Assembly: GCF_900188345.1 (NCBI RefSeq)
Contig: NZ_FZOD01000032.1
Coordinates: 1-64,000, forward strand
From: Streptosporangium subroseum
GTDB lineage: Bacteria > Actinomycetota > Actinomycetes > Streptosporangiales > Streptosporangiaceae
Reading direction: 5' to 3'
DNA: 64,000 nucleotides
The stretch's first letter is position 1. Every line of letters starts with the position of its first letter. Of the stretch, positions 7,372 to 16,227 are shown piece by piece. The position numbers and the translations under genes were made by a program. Below the pieces are notes generated by a model, which ran no database searches, was not told the origin of the DNA, and saw only the letters and a list, made by a program, of their open reading frames with translations.

Positions 7372-8451
7372 ATGACGCGAATCGCCGCTGTGCACGGCGC
7401 TCTTCCGCCCAACCGCTACTCCCAGGCAGAGATCACCGACGCGCTCGCCCAGATATGTCTGCCCGAGGGCACCAACCGGCGATTGCTCGACCGGTTTCAC
7501 GCCGGTGCGCAGGTCGGCTCACGGCATCTGGTGCTGCCGCTCGACCAGTACGCCAAGCTCGACGGCTTCGGGATGGCCAACGACGTCTTCGTCGATGCCG
7601 CCGTGGAGCTGGGGGCCGCGGCGGTGAGCGGCGCGCTGGAGGCGGCCGGTCTCGCGCCGGACGATGTGGACATGATCCTCTTCACCTCGGTGACCGGTAT
7701 CGCCGCGCCCTCCATAGACGCCAGGCTGGCCGGTGTGATCGGGCTGCGCCCCGACGTCAAACGGGTGCCGGTGTTCGGTCTCGGCTGCGTGGCGGGGGCC
7801 GCCGGGATCTCCCGGCTCCACGACTACCTGCGCGGCTGGCCGGACCACGTGGCCGTGCTGCTCTCGGTCGAGCTCTGCTCCCTCACCCTGCAGCGCGGTG
7901 ACGCCTCCGTCGCCAACCTGGTCGCGAGCGCGCTGTTCGGCGACGGGGCGGCGGCCGTGGTGGCCTGCGGCGACGAGTGGCGGCCCCGGACCGCCGGACC
8001 TGGCGGACCACCGAACGGGCCGACCGTGGTGGCCACCCGTAGCCATCTGTATCCCGGCTCCGAGCACGTGATGGGCTGGAACGTCGGCGACACCGGCTTC
8101 CAGGTGGTGCTCGACGCGAGCGTCCCGGACGTGGTGCGCACCTACCTGGCCGACGACGTGCACGGCTTTCTCGCCGATCACAGCCTGACCACCCAGGACG
8201 TGACCGCCTGGGTGTGTCATCCCGGCGGCCCCAAGGTTCTGGAGGCCGTGGCCGAGACCCTCCGGTTGCCGGACGGCGCGCTGGACCTCACCTGGCGCTC
8301 GCTGGCCGAGGTGGGAAACCTGTCCTCCTCCTCCGTACTGTACGTCCTGCGGGATACCCTCGCCCTGCGGCCACCGCCGCCGGGCACGCCCGGACTGCTC
8401 ATCGCGATGGGGCCCGGCTTCTGTTCCGAACTCGTACTGCTGCGCTGGTAG
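7372..8451 (+). CDS. srsA: Type III polyketide synthase, SrsA-like alkylresorcinol synthase
   Basis: 359 residues with the chalcone-synthase-fold catalytic triad: Cys139 (VFGLGCVAGAAG), His283 (WVCHPGGPK) and Asn316 (EVGNLSSSS). GFGMAND and the C-terminal AMGPGFCSELVLLRW are typical. In Streptomyces griseus SrsA condenses long acyl-CoA with malonyl/methylmalonyl units to alkylresorcinols; the identical downstream order (ICMT-like methyltransferase, FAD hydroxylase) supports that role here. A GGGGAG site precedes the ATG. Chain length and methylation pattern cannot be read from sequence. Symbol assigned by synteny and family, not by direct comparison. Confidence 0.88.
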   Translation: MTRIAAVHGALPPNRYSQAEITDALAQICLPEGTNRRLLDRFHAGAQVGSRHLVLPLDQYAKLDGFGMANDVFVDAAVELGAAAVSGALEAAGLAPDDVDMILFTSVTGIAAPSIDARLAGVIGLRPDVKRVPVFGLGCVAGAAGISRLHDYLRGWPDHVAVLLSVELCSLTLQRGDASVANLVASALFGDGAAAVVACGDEWRPRTAGPGGPPNGPTVVATRSHLYPGSEHVMGWNVGDTGFQVVLDASVPDVVRTYLADDVHGFLADHSLTTQDVTAWVCHPGGPKVLEAVAETLRLPDGALDLTWRSLAEVGNLSSSSVLYVLRDTLALRPPPPGTPGLLIAMGPGFCSELVLLRW

Positions 8452-8458
8452 GAGCCCG

Positions 8459-9019
8459 ATGTCCTGGCATCTGTCGTCCTGGTACCTCCTGCTCCTGCTG
8501 CTCGTGGGGGCCGAGCGCATCGCCGAGCTGGTCGTCGCCCGCCGCAACGCGCGGTGGAGCATGGCCCGCGGCGGGGTGCTGTCGGGCAGTGGCCACTATC
8601 CGTGGATGGTCCTCCTGCACACCGGACTGCTGGCCGGATGCCTGCTGGAGGCCGGCCTGGCCGACCGGCCCTTCGTCCCGGCGCTCGGCTGGCCGATGTT
8701 CGCCCTGGTGGTCGCCGCGCAGGGACTGCGCTGGTGGTGCATCACCGCGCTGGGACCGCAGTGGAACACCCAGGTGATCGTGGTGCCCGGCCTGTCCCCG
8801 GTGACCCGCGGCCCCTACCGGCTGCGCTGGCTGCGCCACCCCAACTACGTGGCCGTGGCCGTGGAGGGCGCGGCCCTGCCGCTGGTGCACGGCGCGTGGG
8901 TCACCGCGCTGGTGTTCACCGTACTCAACGCCGCGCTGATGGTGGTGCGGATCCGCTGTGAGGAGGCCGCCCTGGCCTCGCTCGTCTCCACGCCGTCCCC
9001 CGGGCGGGCGCGGGCGTGA
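8459..9019 (+). CDS. srsB: ICMT-like membrane methyltransferase, SrsB-like
   Basis: 186 residues, mostly hydrophobic, with the isoprenylcysteine carboxyl methyltransferase core GPYRLRWLRHPNYVAV near residue 120 followed by EGAALPLVHGAW and a C-terminal RCEEAAL. It should use S-adenosylmethionine at the membrane; SrsB methylates the resorcinol ring hydroxyl of phenolic lipids. It begins 7 bases after srsA with a GGAG site and its stop overlaps the next GTG start by 4 bases (GTGA), so the three genes are translationally linked. Confidence 0.85.
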   Translation: MSWHLSSWYLLLLLLVGAERIAELVVARRNARWSMARGGVLSGSGHYPWMVLLHTGLLAGCLLEAGLADRPFVPALGWPMFALVVAAQGLRWWCITALGPQWNTQVIVVPGLSPVTRGPYRLRWLRHPNYVAVAVEGAALPLVHGAWVTALVFTVLNAALMVVRIRCEEAALASLVSTPSPGRARA

Positions 9020-10029
9020 TCGACGTCCTGATCGCGGGGGGAGGCCCGGCGGGCCTGGCCACCGCCATCCACGCGGCGCAGGCCGGGATGGAGGCCGTGG
9101 TGGTCGAGCCCCGGCCCATGCCCGTGGACAAGGCGTGCGGCGAGGGGCTGATGCCCAGCGGCGCCGCCGCCCTGCGGTCGCTGGGCGTGCGGGTCGAGGG
9201 CCGGACGCTGCGCGGGATCCGCTATCTGGACGGGCGGCACGAGGCTCAGGCCGCGTTCCGCGACGGCCTGGGGCTGGGCGTGCGCCGTACCGCGCTGCAC
9301 GCCGCGCTGTCCCTCCGGGCGGCCGAGCTGGGAATCAAGGTCGTCTCCGGCAAGGTGGGTGAGCTGCGGCAGGACCGCGACGGGGTCGAGGCCGCAGGAC
9401 TGCGGGCCCGCTGGCTGGTGGCCGCGGACGGCCTGCACTCCCCGCTCCGTGCCCGGCTGGGGCTGGAGTTGCCCGACCGCCTGCCGCGCCGGTACGGCCT
9501 GCGCCGGCACTACCCCGTCGCGCCCTGGACGGACTTCGTCGAGGTCCACTGGGCGGCGGACGGCGAGGCGTACGTGACACCGGTCGGTGACGACCTGGTC
9601 GGCGTGGCCGTGCTGAGCTCGCGGCGCCGCGGTTACCTGGAGCACCTGGCGGACTTCCCCGCACTCGTGGACCGGCTGCGGGGACCGGCCGCGACCCCGG
9701 TGCGCGGCGCCGGGCCGCTGCGTCAACGGGTGCGCGCCCGGGTCGCCGGGCGGGTGCTGCTGGTCGGCGACGCGGCCGGATACGTCGACGCGCTCACCGG
9801 CGAGGGCGTCTCGCTGGCGCTGCTGTCCGCGCAGGCCCTGGTGAACTGCCTGCGGGCAGGCACCCCCCAGGCGTACGAGGGCGCCTGGCGGCGGCTGTCC
9901 CGGCGCCACCGGCTGCTCACCGGGGCACTCGTGGAGACCCGCCGCCACCGGACCGCGGCACGGCTGATCGTCCCCGCGGCCCAGCGGATGCCCCTGCTGT
10001 TCGGCGCCGCGGTGCACGCCCTGGCCTAG
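9016..10029 (+). CDS. srsC: FAD-dependent monooxygenase, SrsC-like
   Basis: 337 residues: N-terminal FAD-binding GxGxxG (AGGGPAGLATAIHAAQAG), a middle DG-type motif (ARWLVAADGLHSPLR) and the late FAD motif VLLVGDAAGYVDALTGEG, as in group A flavoprotein hydroxylases and geranylgeranyl-reductase-like enzymes. SrsC hydroxylates the alkylresorcinol ether and leads to quinones. Starts at GTG within the srsB stop (4-base overlap). Its stop codon overlaps that of the convergent permease gene at 10026-10029, leaving no room for a conventional terminator between them. Confidence 0.86.
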   Translation: MIDVLIAGGGPAGLATAIHAAQAGMEAVVVEPRPMPVDKACGEGLMPSGAAALRSLGVRVEGRTLRGIRYLDGRHEAQAAFRDGLGLGVRRTALHAALSLRAAELGIKVVSGKVGELRQDRDGVEAAGLRARWLVAADGLHSPLRARLGLELPDRLPRRYGLRRHYPVAPWTDFVEVHWAADGEAYVTPVGDDLVGVAVLSSRRRGYLEHLADFPALVDRLRGPAATPVRGAGPLRQRVRARVAGRVLLVGDAAGYVDALTGEGVSLALLSAQALVNCLRAGTPQAYEGAWRRLSRRHRLLTGALVETRRHRTAARLIVPAAQRMPLLFGAAVHALA

Positions 10030-11474
10030 CGGGTGCTCTCGCCGATCGCGGGCATGATCCTCTTTGACCAGAACGAGTAGAGCGCGATTCCCGCGACGCC
10101 GACGACGGCGAGCGTGATCACCATGCTCCACTCGACGTACCACGCCTGGCCCGTGTCCCTGGGCCAGCAGATGTTGACGGTCTGGAAGGCCAGCCAGAGG
10201 GCCGCGAGGTAGGTCACCGGCGCGCTCAGCCTGCCGAGTGTGAAGGCTCCCGGCCGCCACTTCCCGCGCAGGTGGGCGATGGCCGCGCCCCAGACCGGCA
10301 GGCCGAACGCGATGTAGAAGCCGATGGTGGTGAAGTTGACCAGCACGGCGTACAGCGCCGACCCCGACAGCAGGACGAACACCGCCGCACCGGCCCCGGT
10401 GAGAATGATCGCGTTCACCGGCAGCCGCTCGGCGCCAGCGAGCCGGCCGAGCAGCCGCGCCCCGGGAAGGGCCCGGTCGCGGGCGGACGCCCAGATGACG
10501 CGGGACACCGCGGCCTGGACCGCGAGGAAGCTCGCGAGGAACCCGATGACGAACATGACCAGCATCGGACGCGCGATCGCCGAGCCGAAGTGCGCGATGA
10601 GCGTGCCTCCCACGGGGTCGGCCACCTCACCGGAGACGGCCGCGGACAGGTCCGGTATGGCGAGGATCAGCGCCGCGCCGGAGTACATGACGACGACGCC
10701 CACCGCCAGCAGCGAGAAGATCAGCGCCTTGGGCACGTTCCGCTCGGGCTCGTCGACCTCCTCGGCGATCGACCCGGCCGCCTCGAAGCCCACGAACGAC
10801 CAGCCCACGTAGGCGGCGGCCGCGAGCATCGGGCCGGCGGTCCACAGGCCGCCCTGGGCCCCGCCGGCCCCTTCGAACAGGACGCCGAACGGGTTCACCC
10901 TGTAGAAGAGCAGCAGCACCGTGCCCAGTCCGACCGAGGCGAGCACCTCGCAGACCAGGCTCGCCGTGACGAGGATCTTCAGCGTCCGGCGCCCGACGAT
11001 GTTGGCGAGGCTGCCGAGCACGAGGATCACCAGTGCCGTGAGTACGGTCACCCATTTGCCGGGTTCGGACACTCCCAGTGCCTCCAGCAGGAAACCCGCC
11101 GCACCGTACGCCAGGGTGGACAGGGCGATGGTGAGCCCCCACATGTACGCCCAGGCCGCGAACCAGCCGCTGCCGGTCCCGCTCACGTGCCGGGCCCACT
11201 GGTAGACGCTGCCCTCGTACGGCCAGCGCGAGGCGAGCTCGCCGAAGACGCAGGCGACGAGGAGCTGTCCGGCGAGCACGATCGGGAACGCCCACCAGAA
11301 GGCCGGCCCCGCCGCGACGAGTCCCAGCGTGAAGATCGCGTACAGCGCGACGATCGGGGAGACGTCGGCGAACGCCAGCGCCCAGGCCGAGCGCAGGGTG
11401 AAGCCTTTGTGGAGGGTCTGCCCGTCGGCCACCGGGGTGGCGAGACGGGCGTCGGAATCGGAGGGCGACGTCAT
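10026..11474 (-). CDS. APC-superfamily amino acid/amine permease
   Basis: 482 residues with about twelve hydrophobic helices; FTLRSAWALAFADVSPIVALY at helix 1, YEGSVYQWARHVSGTGSGWFA, and FVGFEAAGSIAEEVDEPERNVPKA match the APC amino acid/choline/polyamine permease family. ATG at 11474 overlaps the upstream deacetylase stop by 4 bases (ATGA). The longer reading frame extends 150 codons further but only as an off-frame echo of that gene. As the last gene of a five-gene operon with a ureohydrolase, it probably imports the guanidino-, ureido- or amine-type substrate. Confidence 0.9.
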   Translation of the reverse strand: MTSPSDSDARLATPVADGQTLHKGFTLRSAWALAFADVSPIVALYAIFTLGLVAAGPAFWWAFPIVLAGQLLVACVFGELASRWPYEGSVYQWARHVSGTGSGWFAAWAYMWGLTIALSTLAYGAAGFLLEALGVSEPGKWVTVLTALVILVLGSLANIVGRRTLKILVTASLVCEVLASVGLGTVLLLFYRVNPFGVLFEGAGGAQGGLWTAGPMLAAAAYVGWSFVGFEAAGSIAEEVDEPERNVPKALIFSLLAVGVVVMYSGAALILAIPDLSAAVSGEVADPVGGTLIAHFGSAIARPMLVMFVIGFLASFLAVQAAVSRVIWASARDRALPGARLLGRLAGAERLPVNAIILTGAGAAVFVLLSGSALYAVLVNFTTIGFYIAFGLPVWGAAIAHLRGKWRPGAFTLGRLSAPVTYLAALWLAFQTVNICWPRDTGQAWYVEWSMVITLAVVGVAGIALYSFWSKRIMPAIGESTR

Positions 11475-12475
11475 GGGGGGCTGCCTCTCAGTTCGGGTTT
11501 CGGGATGGCGCGCGGCTTCAGGGCGAGCCCGCGCACGTGCCGGGCGATGTCGCCCAGCGGGGCCAGCCACACGTCCGCGCAGCCGGCGACATGCTCGATC
11601 AGTCCTTCCAGGGCGGCGGCCCGCGCCGGGCGTCCCGAGAGGAAGGGATGGTTGGTGAGCACGAAGCATCCGCCCTCCCGGCGGAGCGCCTCGAACTCGC
11701 CCCGCCACATCGAGACGGCCTTGTCGGGGTGCTCGATGAGCCCGGCCCCCGCGATGTCCGGCAGGTAGCAGTACTGCTCCCAGTCGTCGAGCCCCCAGTG
11801 GACGGGGATCTCGACGATCGACGTCGCGTGGCCGGCGTCGAGCTCGTACGGCACGTCGGCGTCCATCAGGCTGGAGTCGTAGAGGAAGCCGCGCTCGGCC
11901 AGCAGGCGGGGCGAGTTGTAGGTCAGCTCCCACATCGGCGCGCGGTAGCCCACCGGCCGCACCCCGGCCACCTCGTCCAGCGCCGCCAGTCCCCGGTCCA
12001 GGATCTCCGCCTCTGCGGCCTCGCCTGTGTCGATGAGCGACTCGTGCAGGTAGCCGTGGTGTGCGATCTCGTGGCCTCCGTCGACGATCGCGCGCACGGC
12101 GTCGGGGTGGCGGTGCGCCGTGTACCCGGGGACGAAGAAGGTGGCCCGCACCTCCTTCCCGGCGAGGATCCGCAGCAGGCGTGGCAGGCCGGTCAGCGGC
12201 CCGTAGGCCTGGTGGCTCATCACGCTCAGCCGGGACGCCGCCCCCGGATGGCCGAAGAGCACCGCCGACTCGGCGTCGACGTCGAAGGTGAACGAGGCCG
12301 CCGCGCTCTTTCCGTACGGCCAGGCGACCGGCTCGGCGGGCCGCATCACAGAAGTCCCCCGCTCGGCGGACTCGGCGGATCGCACCGCAGGAGCCTCCCT
12401 GTCGGCGGACTCGGCGGACCGCATCGCGGGCCTCTCCCCCTCGGCGGACTCGGCGGGCTCGCCGGGCCGCGTCAC
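11471..12475 (-). CDS. Polysaccharide-deacetylase-fold (NodB/PuuE-like) hydrolase
   Basis: 334 residues from a GTG that overlaps the ureohydrolase stop (GTGA). After a repetitive N-terminus comes a NodB homology domain: TFDVDAE (catalytic Asp), a zinc HxxxxH-type HHGYLHE, and GYRAPMWE. The overall pattern, including the [18 protein letters not shown] segment, resembles cytosolic members such as PuuE allantoinase and HpPgdA rather than secreted chitin deacetylases; there is no signal peptide. It could open a cyclic amide or cleave an amide feeding the adjacent ureohydrolase. An internal ATG at 12346 with GGGGGA upstream would skip the repeats and give 291 residues, and may be the true start. 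Confidence 0.85.
   Translation of the reverse strand: MTRPGEPAESAEGERPAMRSAESADREAPAVRSAESAERGTSVMRPAEPVAWPYGKSAAASFTFDVDAESAVLFGHPGAASRLSVMSHQAYGPLTGLPRLLRILAGKEVRATFFVPGYTAHRHPDAVRAIVDGGHEIAHHGYLHESLIDTGEAAEAEILDRGLAALDEVAGVRPVGYRAPMWELTYNSPRLLAERGFLYDSSLMDADVPYELDAGHATSIVEIPVHWGLDDWEQYCYLPDIAGAGLIEHPDKAVSMWRGEFEALRREGGCFVLTNHPFLSGRPARAAALEGLIEHVAGCADVWLAPLGDIARHVRGLALKPRAIPKPELRGSPP
12355..12470. repeat. Imperfect about 39-bp tandem repeats in the deacetylase N-terminus
   Basis: Three copies centred on TCGGCGGACTCGGCGG with variable tails occur in tandem. Read leftward they encode repeats such as [13 protein letters not shown] and [14 protein letters not shown], low-complexity Ala/Ser/Glu/Arg sequence. 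They lie before the enzyme domain and may be a disordered leader or a slipped-strand expansion between two start sites. Confidence 0.7.
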
Positions 12476-13425
12476 GGGCGCTTCCCGGCCAGCAGGCTCA
12501 CCAGCTCGTAGGCGACGGTGGCCGCCGCCACGGAGGTGATCTCCGCGTGGTCGTACGCGGGGGCGACCTCCACCACGTCGGCGCCGACGATGTTCAGCCC
12601 CGACAGTCCCCGCAGCACCGACAGCAGCTCCCGGCTGCTCATCCCGCCGCTCTCCGGCGTCCCGGTGCCCGGGGCGAAGGCGGGGTCCAGCACGTCGATG
12701 TCGATGGACAGGTACACCGGGGCGTCCTGCACCCTGGCCCGCACGCGTTCGGCGACGCCGTGCGGGCCGATGACGTCCATCTCGGCGCAGTGCACGATCG
12801 TGAACCCGAAACGGGCGTCGTCGTCGAGGTCGCGGGGGTCGTACAGGGAGCCGCGGATGCCCACGTGGGCGCTCGCGTCCCGCATCAGCAGCCCCTCCTC
12901 GGCGGCCCGTCGGAACGGCGTCCCATGCGTGTACGGCTCGCCGAAGTAGGTGTCCCAGGTGTCGAGGTGTGCGTCGAAGTGGACCAGCGCGACGGGCCCG
13001 TGCATCGCGGTGGCCGCGCGGAGTGCGGGCAGCGCGATGGTGTGGTCTCCCCCGATCGTCACGGCTCGCCCGCCGTCGGCCGTCAGCTCGCGGAGCCCCG
13101 CCTCGACCTGGACCACCGCCGCGCCGATGTCGAAGGGGTTGCAGGCGATGTCGCCCGCGTCCACGACCTGCTGCGCGGCGAACGGCATCACGTCCTGCGC
13201 CGGGTTGTACGGCTTCAGCAGCCGGGACCCCTGCCGTACCGCGGCGGGCCCGAAGCGCGCTCCGGGCCGGTAGGTGACGCCGCTGTCGAAGGGCACGCCC
13301 ACCACGGCGACGTCGAAACGCTCGACCTCGTCCCGGCGTGGCAGGCGTGCGAACGTCGCGGGCCCCGCGTAGCGCGGGATCTCCAGCGCGTTGAGCTGGC
13401 CGATGTTCGTGTGGTCGCGCCCCAT
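12472..13425 (-). CDS. Agmatinase-family ureohydrolase
   Basis: 317 residues with all manganese-binding signatures of the arginase/agmatinase family: [24 protein letters not shown] and [22 protein letters not shown]. Such enzymes release urea from guanidino compounds (agmatine, guanidinobutyrate, guanidinopropionate and others). The ATG at 13425 with GGAGAAG upstream is preferred over a GTG at 13452 that would overlap the previous gene. Substrate cannot be set from motifs; the operon context (permease, NodB-fold hydrolase, two dehydrogenases, PucR regulator) is not the usual polyamine context. Confidence 0.9.
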   Translation of the reverse strand: MGRDHTNIGQLNALEIPRYAGPATFARLPRRDEVERFDVAVVGVPFDSGVTYRPGARFGPAAVRQGSRLLKPYNPAQDVMPFAAQQVVDAGDIACNPFDIGAAVVQVEAGLRELTADGGRAVTIGGDHTIALPALRAATAMHGPVALVHFDAHLDTWDTYFGEPYTHGTPFRRAAEEGLLMRDASAHVGIRGSLYDPRDLDDDARFGFTIVHCAEMDVIGPHGVAERVRARVQDAPVYLSIDIDVLDPAFAPGTGTPESGGMSSRELLSVLRGLSGLNIVGADVVEVAPAYDHAEITSVAAATVAYELVSLLAGKRP

Positions 13426-13444
13426 ACCGTTGCTTCTCCAGTCT

Positions 13445-14194
13445 CTAGGCACGGGCCCGGGTGGTCCCGCCGTTGACGTGAATGACCTGGCCGACCAGGG
13501 AGGACATGCGTGGGTCCGTGAGGTGGGCGACGGCCGCCGCGATCTCCTCGGGGGCCGCGGTCCGGCCGAGCGGCACCCGCTCGGCGTACCGCCTGCGGAT
13601 CTCCTCGGAGCTCACCCCCGCGGCCCGGGCGTCGACCTCCAGCTGCGGGGTGTCGATGACGCTGGGCGCGATCGCGTTGACCGCGATGCCCTCGGGGGCG
13701 AGCTCGCGGCCGAGTGTCTTGGCCAGCGAGATCAGCCCGGCCTTGGACGCCGCGTAGGCGCTGGCGCCGGGCCATCCGATGACCCCCCATTCGGAGGCGA
13801 CGAACACCATGTGGCCGCCGCCTCGCGCTCGCATGCCCGGCAGCACCGCCTGGACGCAGGCGAAGGTGCCTCCGAGGTTGGTGTCCACGATCCGCCACCA
13901 GTCGTCGAGGTCGTGCTCGGTGAACGGCGCCATGGTCATGTACGCCGCGTTGGCGACGAGCACCTCGATCGGGGCGCCGGCCCGTTCCTCGACCGCGGCC
14001 GCCATCTCCCGCACCGCCTCGGGATCCGCCACATCGGCGGGTACGGCGAAGCCGCCGATCTCCTCCGCGAGCAGGTCGAGCTCCCGGCCCGGCGAACGGT
14101 CGAACACGGCGACGAGGGCGCCGTCGGCGGCCAGGCGGCGCGCGACGGCCCGGCCGAGCCCGCCGGCGGCCCCGGTGACGAGGGCGACGCGCAT
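13445..14194 (-). CDS. SDR-family dehydrogenase
   Basis: 249 residues, classical [15 protein letters not shown] near the N-terminus, the NAG-like VANAAYMT, catalytic Ser in VASEWGV, YAASK, and the C-terminal [12 protein letters not shown]. Its start codon shares one base with the stop of the preceding SDR (TGATG), so both are made from one message and may act in sequence or as a heteromer. Substrate unknown. Confidence 0.9.
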   Translation of the reverse strand: MRVALVTGAAGGLGRAVARRLAADGALVAVFDRSPGRELDLLAEEIGGFAVPADVADPEAVREMAAAVEERAGAPIEVLVANAAYMTMAPFTEHDLDDWWRIVDTNLGGTFACVQAVLPGMRARGGGHMVFVASEWGVIGWPGASAYAASKAGLISLAKTLGRELAPEGIAVNAIAPSVIDTPQLEVDARAAGVSSEEIRRRYAERVPLGRTAAPEEIAAAVAHLTDPRMSSLVGQVIHVNGGTTRARA

Positions 14195-14889
14195 CAGATC
14201 ACCGCCCCGGCGTTGGGCGAGATGACCTCGCCGCAGCAGAAGGTGCCCTCCTCGATCAGGAACGCCGCGGTCACGGCGACCTCCTCGGGGGTGACGAGCC
14301 GGCGCGCGGGAAGCGTGGCGAGATAGGCCGGGTCCCGCCAGGGCGAGCTGGATTCGAGCAGCGGGGTGTCGGTCGGCCCCGGCGCGACGGCGTTCACCCG
14401 GATGCCCTCGGGGGCGAGCTCGACGGCCAGGGACCGAACGAGGCCGATGATCGCCCCCTTGGCCGCCGCGTAGTGCGCGTCGCCGTCCCCGCCGCCGATG
14501 GCGAGCTCCGAGGTGACGGCGACGATGGCGCCCCGGCCGCGTTCGGTCATGCCGGGGACGACCGCGCGGCAGACGTTGAACAGGCCTCCGAGGTGGACGT
14601 GCAGCATGTGCCGCCACTGCGCCCGCGTGATGTCGGCGACCGGGACCATGGCGTAGTGACCGGCGGCGGACACGACCGCGCCGATCGGCCCGAGCTCCCG
14701 TTCGACCCGCTGCACCGCCGCGCCCACCTGTGCGGGGTCGGCGACGTCGACGCCGATCGCGTGGTCGGCCCCGGCCGCGGGCCGCAGGTCGAGCCCCGCG
14801 GTCACCCAGCCCCGGCGGGACAGCTCCGCGACGACCGCCGCTCCGATGCCGCTCGCCGCGCCGGTGACCAGTGCCACCCGCTCCCTCAT
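14194..14889 (-). CDS. SDR-family dehydrogenase, first gene of the PucR-linked operon
   Basis: 231 residues with [29 protein letters not shown], catalytic Ser in VTSELAI and YAAAK. The ATG at 14889 is preceded by GAGGAGG at ideal spacing; the frame extends 46 codons upstream without homology. It heads five genes with overlaps or short gaps (14889 to 10026). The 167-bp gap to the divergent PucR gene should contain both promoters. Confidence 0.9.
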   Translation of the reverse strand: MRERVALVTGAASGIGAAVVAELSRRGWVTAGLDLRPAAGADHAIGVDVADPAQVGAAVQRVERELGPIGAVVSAAGHYAMVPVADITRAQWRHMLHVHLGGLFNVCRAVVPGMTERGRGAIVAVTSELAIGGGDGDAHYAAAKGAIIGLVRSLAVELAPEGIRVNAVAPGPTDTPLLESSSPWRDPAYLATLPARRLVTPEEVAVTAAFLIEEGTFCCGEVISPNAGAVI

Positions 14890-15056
14890 CCGACCTCCTC
14901 GACTGGGCTCTGGCGTCCATGGAAACGAGGTGGGAAGGCGGGCGACAAGGGTTTTGGGAGAGGCTTGGGGTAATGCACCGCTACGGGGCTGACCAGCCGT
15001 ACAGTTCTCCAATGTCGCGTTACGCACCGGTCACATTGCGCGTTTAATCTGAAATA

Positions 15057-16166
15057 GTGATGACCGTGACCAGGGAGTCTCCATCGGGTCTTTCCCGCCT
15101 GCGGCTGACCGTGGCAGAACTTCTCGCGGAGTCGCGGTTCCAGTTGCGCCTGGTCGCGGGCGGCGGAGGACTCGACCGGCCGATCCGCTGGGCGCACTCG
15201 ACCGAGCTGCTGAATCCCGGCCCCTATCTGCGCGGCCACGAGATCGTGCTGACGGTGGGGGCCTCCCTCCGCGAGCCCGCCCTGGCCGTCGCCTTCGCGG
15301 AGTCGGTGCACGCGAGTACGGCGAGCGCGATCGGATACGGGATCGGCGACGTCACCCCCGAGGTTCCCGAGGCCCTGCGGGAGGCCTGTGAGCGACTGGA
15401 CCTGCCGCTGTTCGAGGTACCCCCCAACGTGCCCTTCGTCAGCTTCACCGAGTGGCTGGCCGAGCGGCTCGCCACCGCCCACGACGTGGAGCACGACCGC
15501 CAGGAGGTCGGGCGGCTGCTGGTCCTGGTCGGCTCCGGACTCGCCTCGGCGGAGGCCGTCCGCGGTCACGTCGAGCGGGCGGGACTGCCCGACCGCCCGC
15601 TCGTCGTGGCGGCGCTGCCCGTGCCGGAGGTCCCCACGGGGACCGAGACGCCACCGGGGATTCTCCTGGGCGTCGCCGACGGCGTGGCCGTACTGCTGGC
15701 GGCCGACGAACTGCCCGCGCGCGAGCTCGCCGCCTCCTGGCTGGTGCCGTGCGGAATCGGCGGTCCCGTGCCCCTCGCGCAGCTGGCGCGCGGCCTGTCG
15801 GAGAGCCGTGCCGCGCTCGACCTGGCCCGGCGGCGTGGCGGGATCGTCCGTTCCGGGGACCTGGCCACGTTCACCGCGTTGCTCGGCGGGATCGGGCCGC
15901 ACCGGCTCGAACCCTTCATCGAGCAGATCGCCCGGCCGCTCGCCGCCTACGACGCCGCCCACGGGACACGGCTGATCGACACGCTCCAGGCGTTCCTCGA
16001 AAGCGACGGCTCGGTCGGCACCGCCTCACGTGCCCTTTTCCTGCACGTCAACTCCCTGCGGCATCGGCTGGCCCGGATCGAGGCGGTGACCGGGCGTAAT
16101 CCGCTGCGGTTCGAGGACCGGATCGCGCTCGCGGTGGCGATGTGGGCCTGGGGCGCGCAGAACTGA
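15057..16166 (+). CDS. PucR-family transcriptional regulator
   Basis: 369 residues: N-terminal purine-catabolism (PucR) domain, about residues 15-140 (LTVAELL, STELLNPGPYLRGHEIVLTVG), a GGDEF-like middle region, and a C-terminal PucR HTH (LIDTLQAFLESDGSVGTASR, then LFLHVNSLRHRLARIE). PucR proteins activate purine or other nitrogen-compound catabolic genes. GTG 15057 and ATG 15060 are adjacent; a TTTAAT element lies about 10 bases upstream with no ribosome site, suggesting a leaderless transcript. It is divergent from the five-gene catabolic operon and likely controls it. Confidence 0.9.
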   Translation: MMTVTRESPSGLSRLRLTVAELLAESRFQLRLVAGGGGLDRPIRWAHSTELLNPGPYLRGHEIVLTVGASLREPALAVAFAESVHASTASAIGYGIGDVTPEVPEALREACERLDLPLFEVPPNVPFVSFTEWLAERLATAHDVEHDRQEVGRLLVLVGSGLASAEAVRGHVERAGLPDRPLVVAALPVPEVPTGTETPPGILLGVADGVAVLLAADELPARELAASWLVPCGIGGPVPLAQLARGLSESRAALDLARRRGGIVRSGDLATFTALLGGIGPHRLEPFIEQIARPLAAYDAAHGTRLIDTLQAFLESDGSVGTASRALFLHVNSLRHRLARIEAVTGRNPLRFEDRIALAVAMWAWGAQN

Positions 16167-16227
16167 CGGGCCGGCACCGGGCGTGCCGCGGCTCGGGTCC
16201 GTCCCGGCCGATGGTTCGGCTCGTGGT

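Noticed and set aside
8845-10260. 471-codon open frame on the minus strand
   Set aside because: Opposite srsB/srsC; low-complexity Gln/Gly/Arg protein without homology signals.
10026-11933. Permease with a 150-residue N-terminal extension
   Set aside because: The extension is an out-of-frame reading of the NodB-fold gene; the ATG at 11474 overlapping its stop gives the normal APC start.
13445-14920. Single 491-codon fused SDR protein
   Set aside because: The frame before 14194 is off-frame with the first SDR; two separate SDRs with a TGATG junction explain the sequence better.
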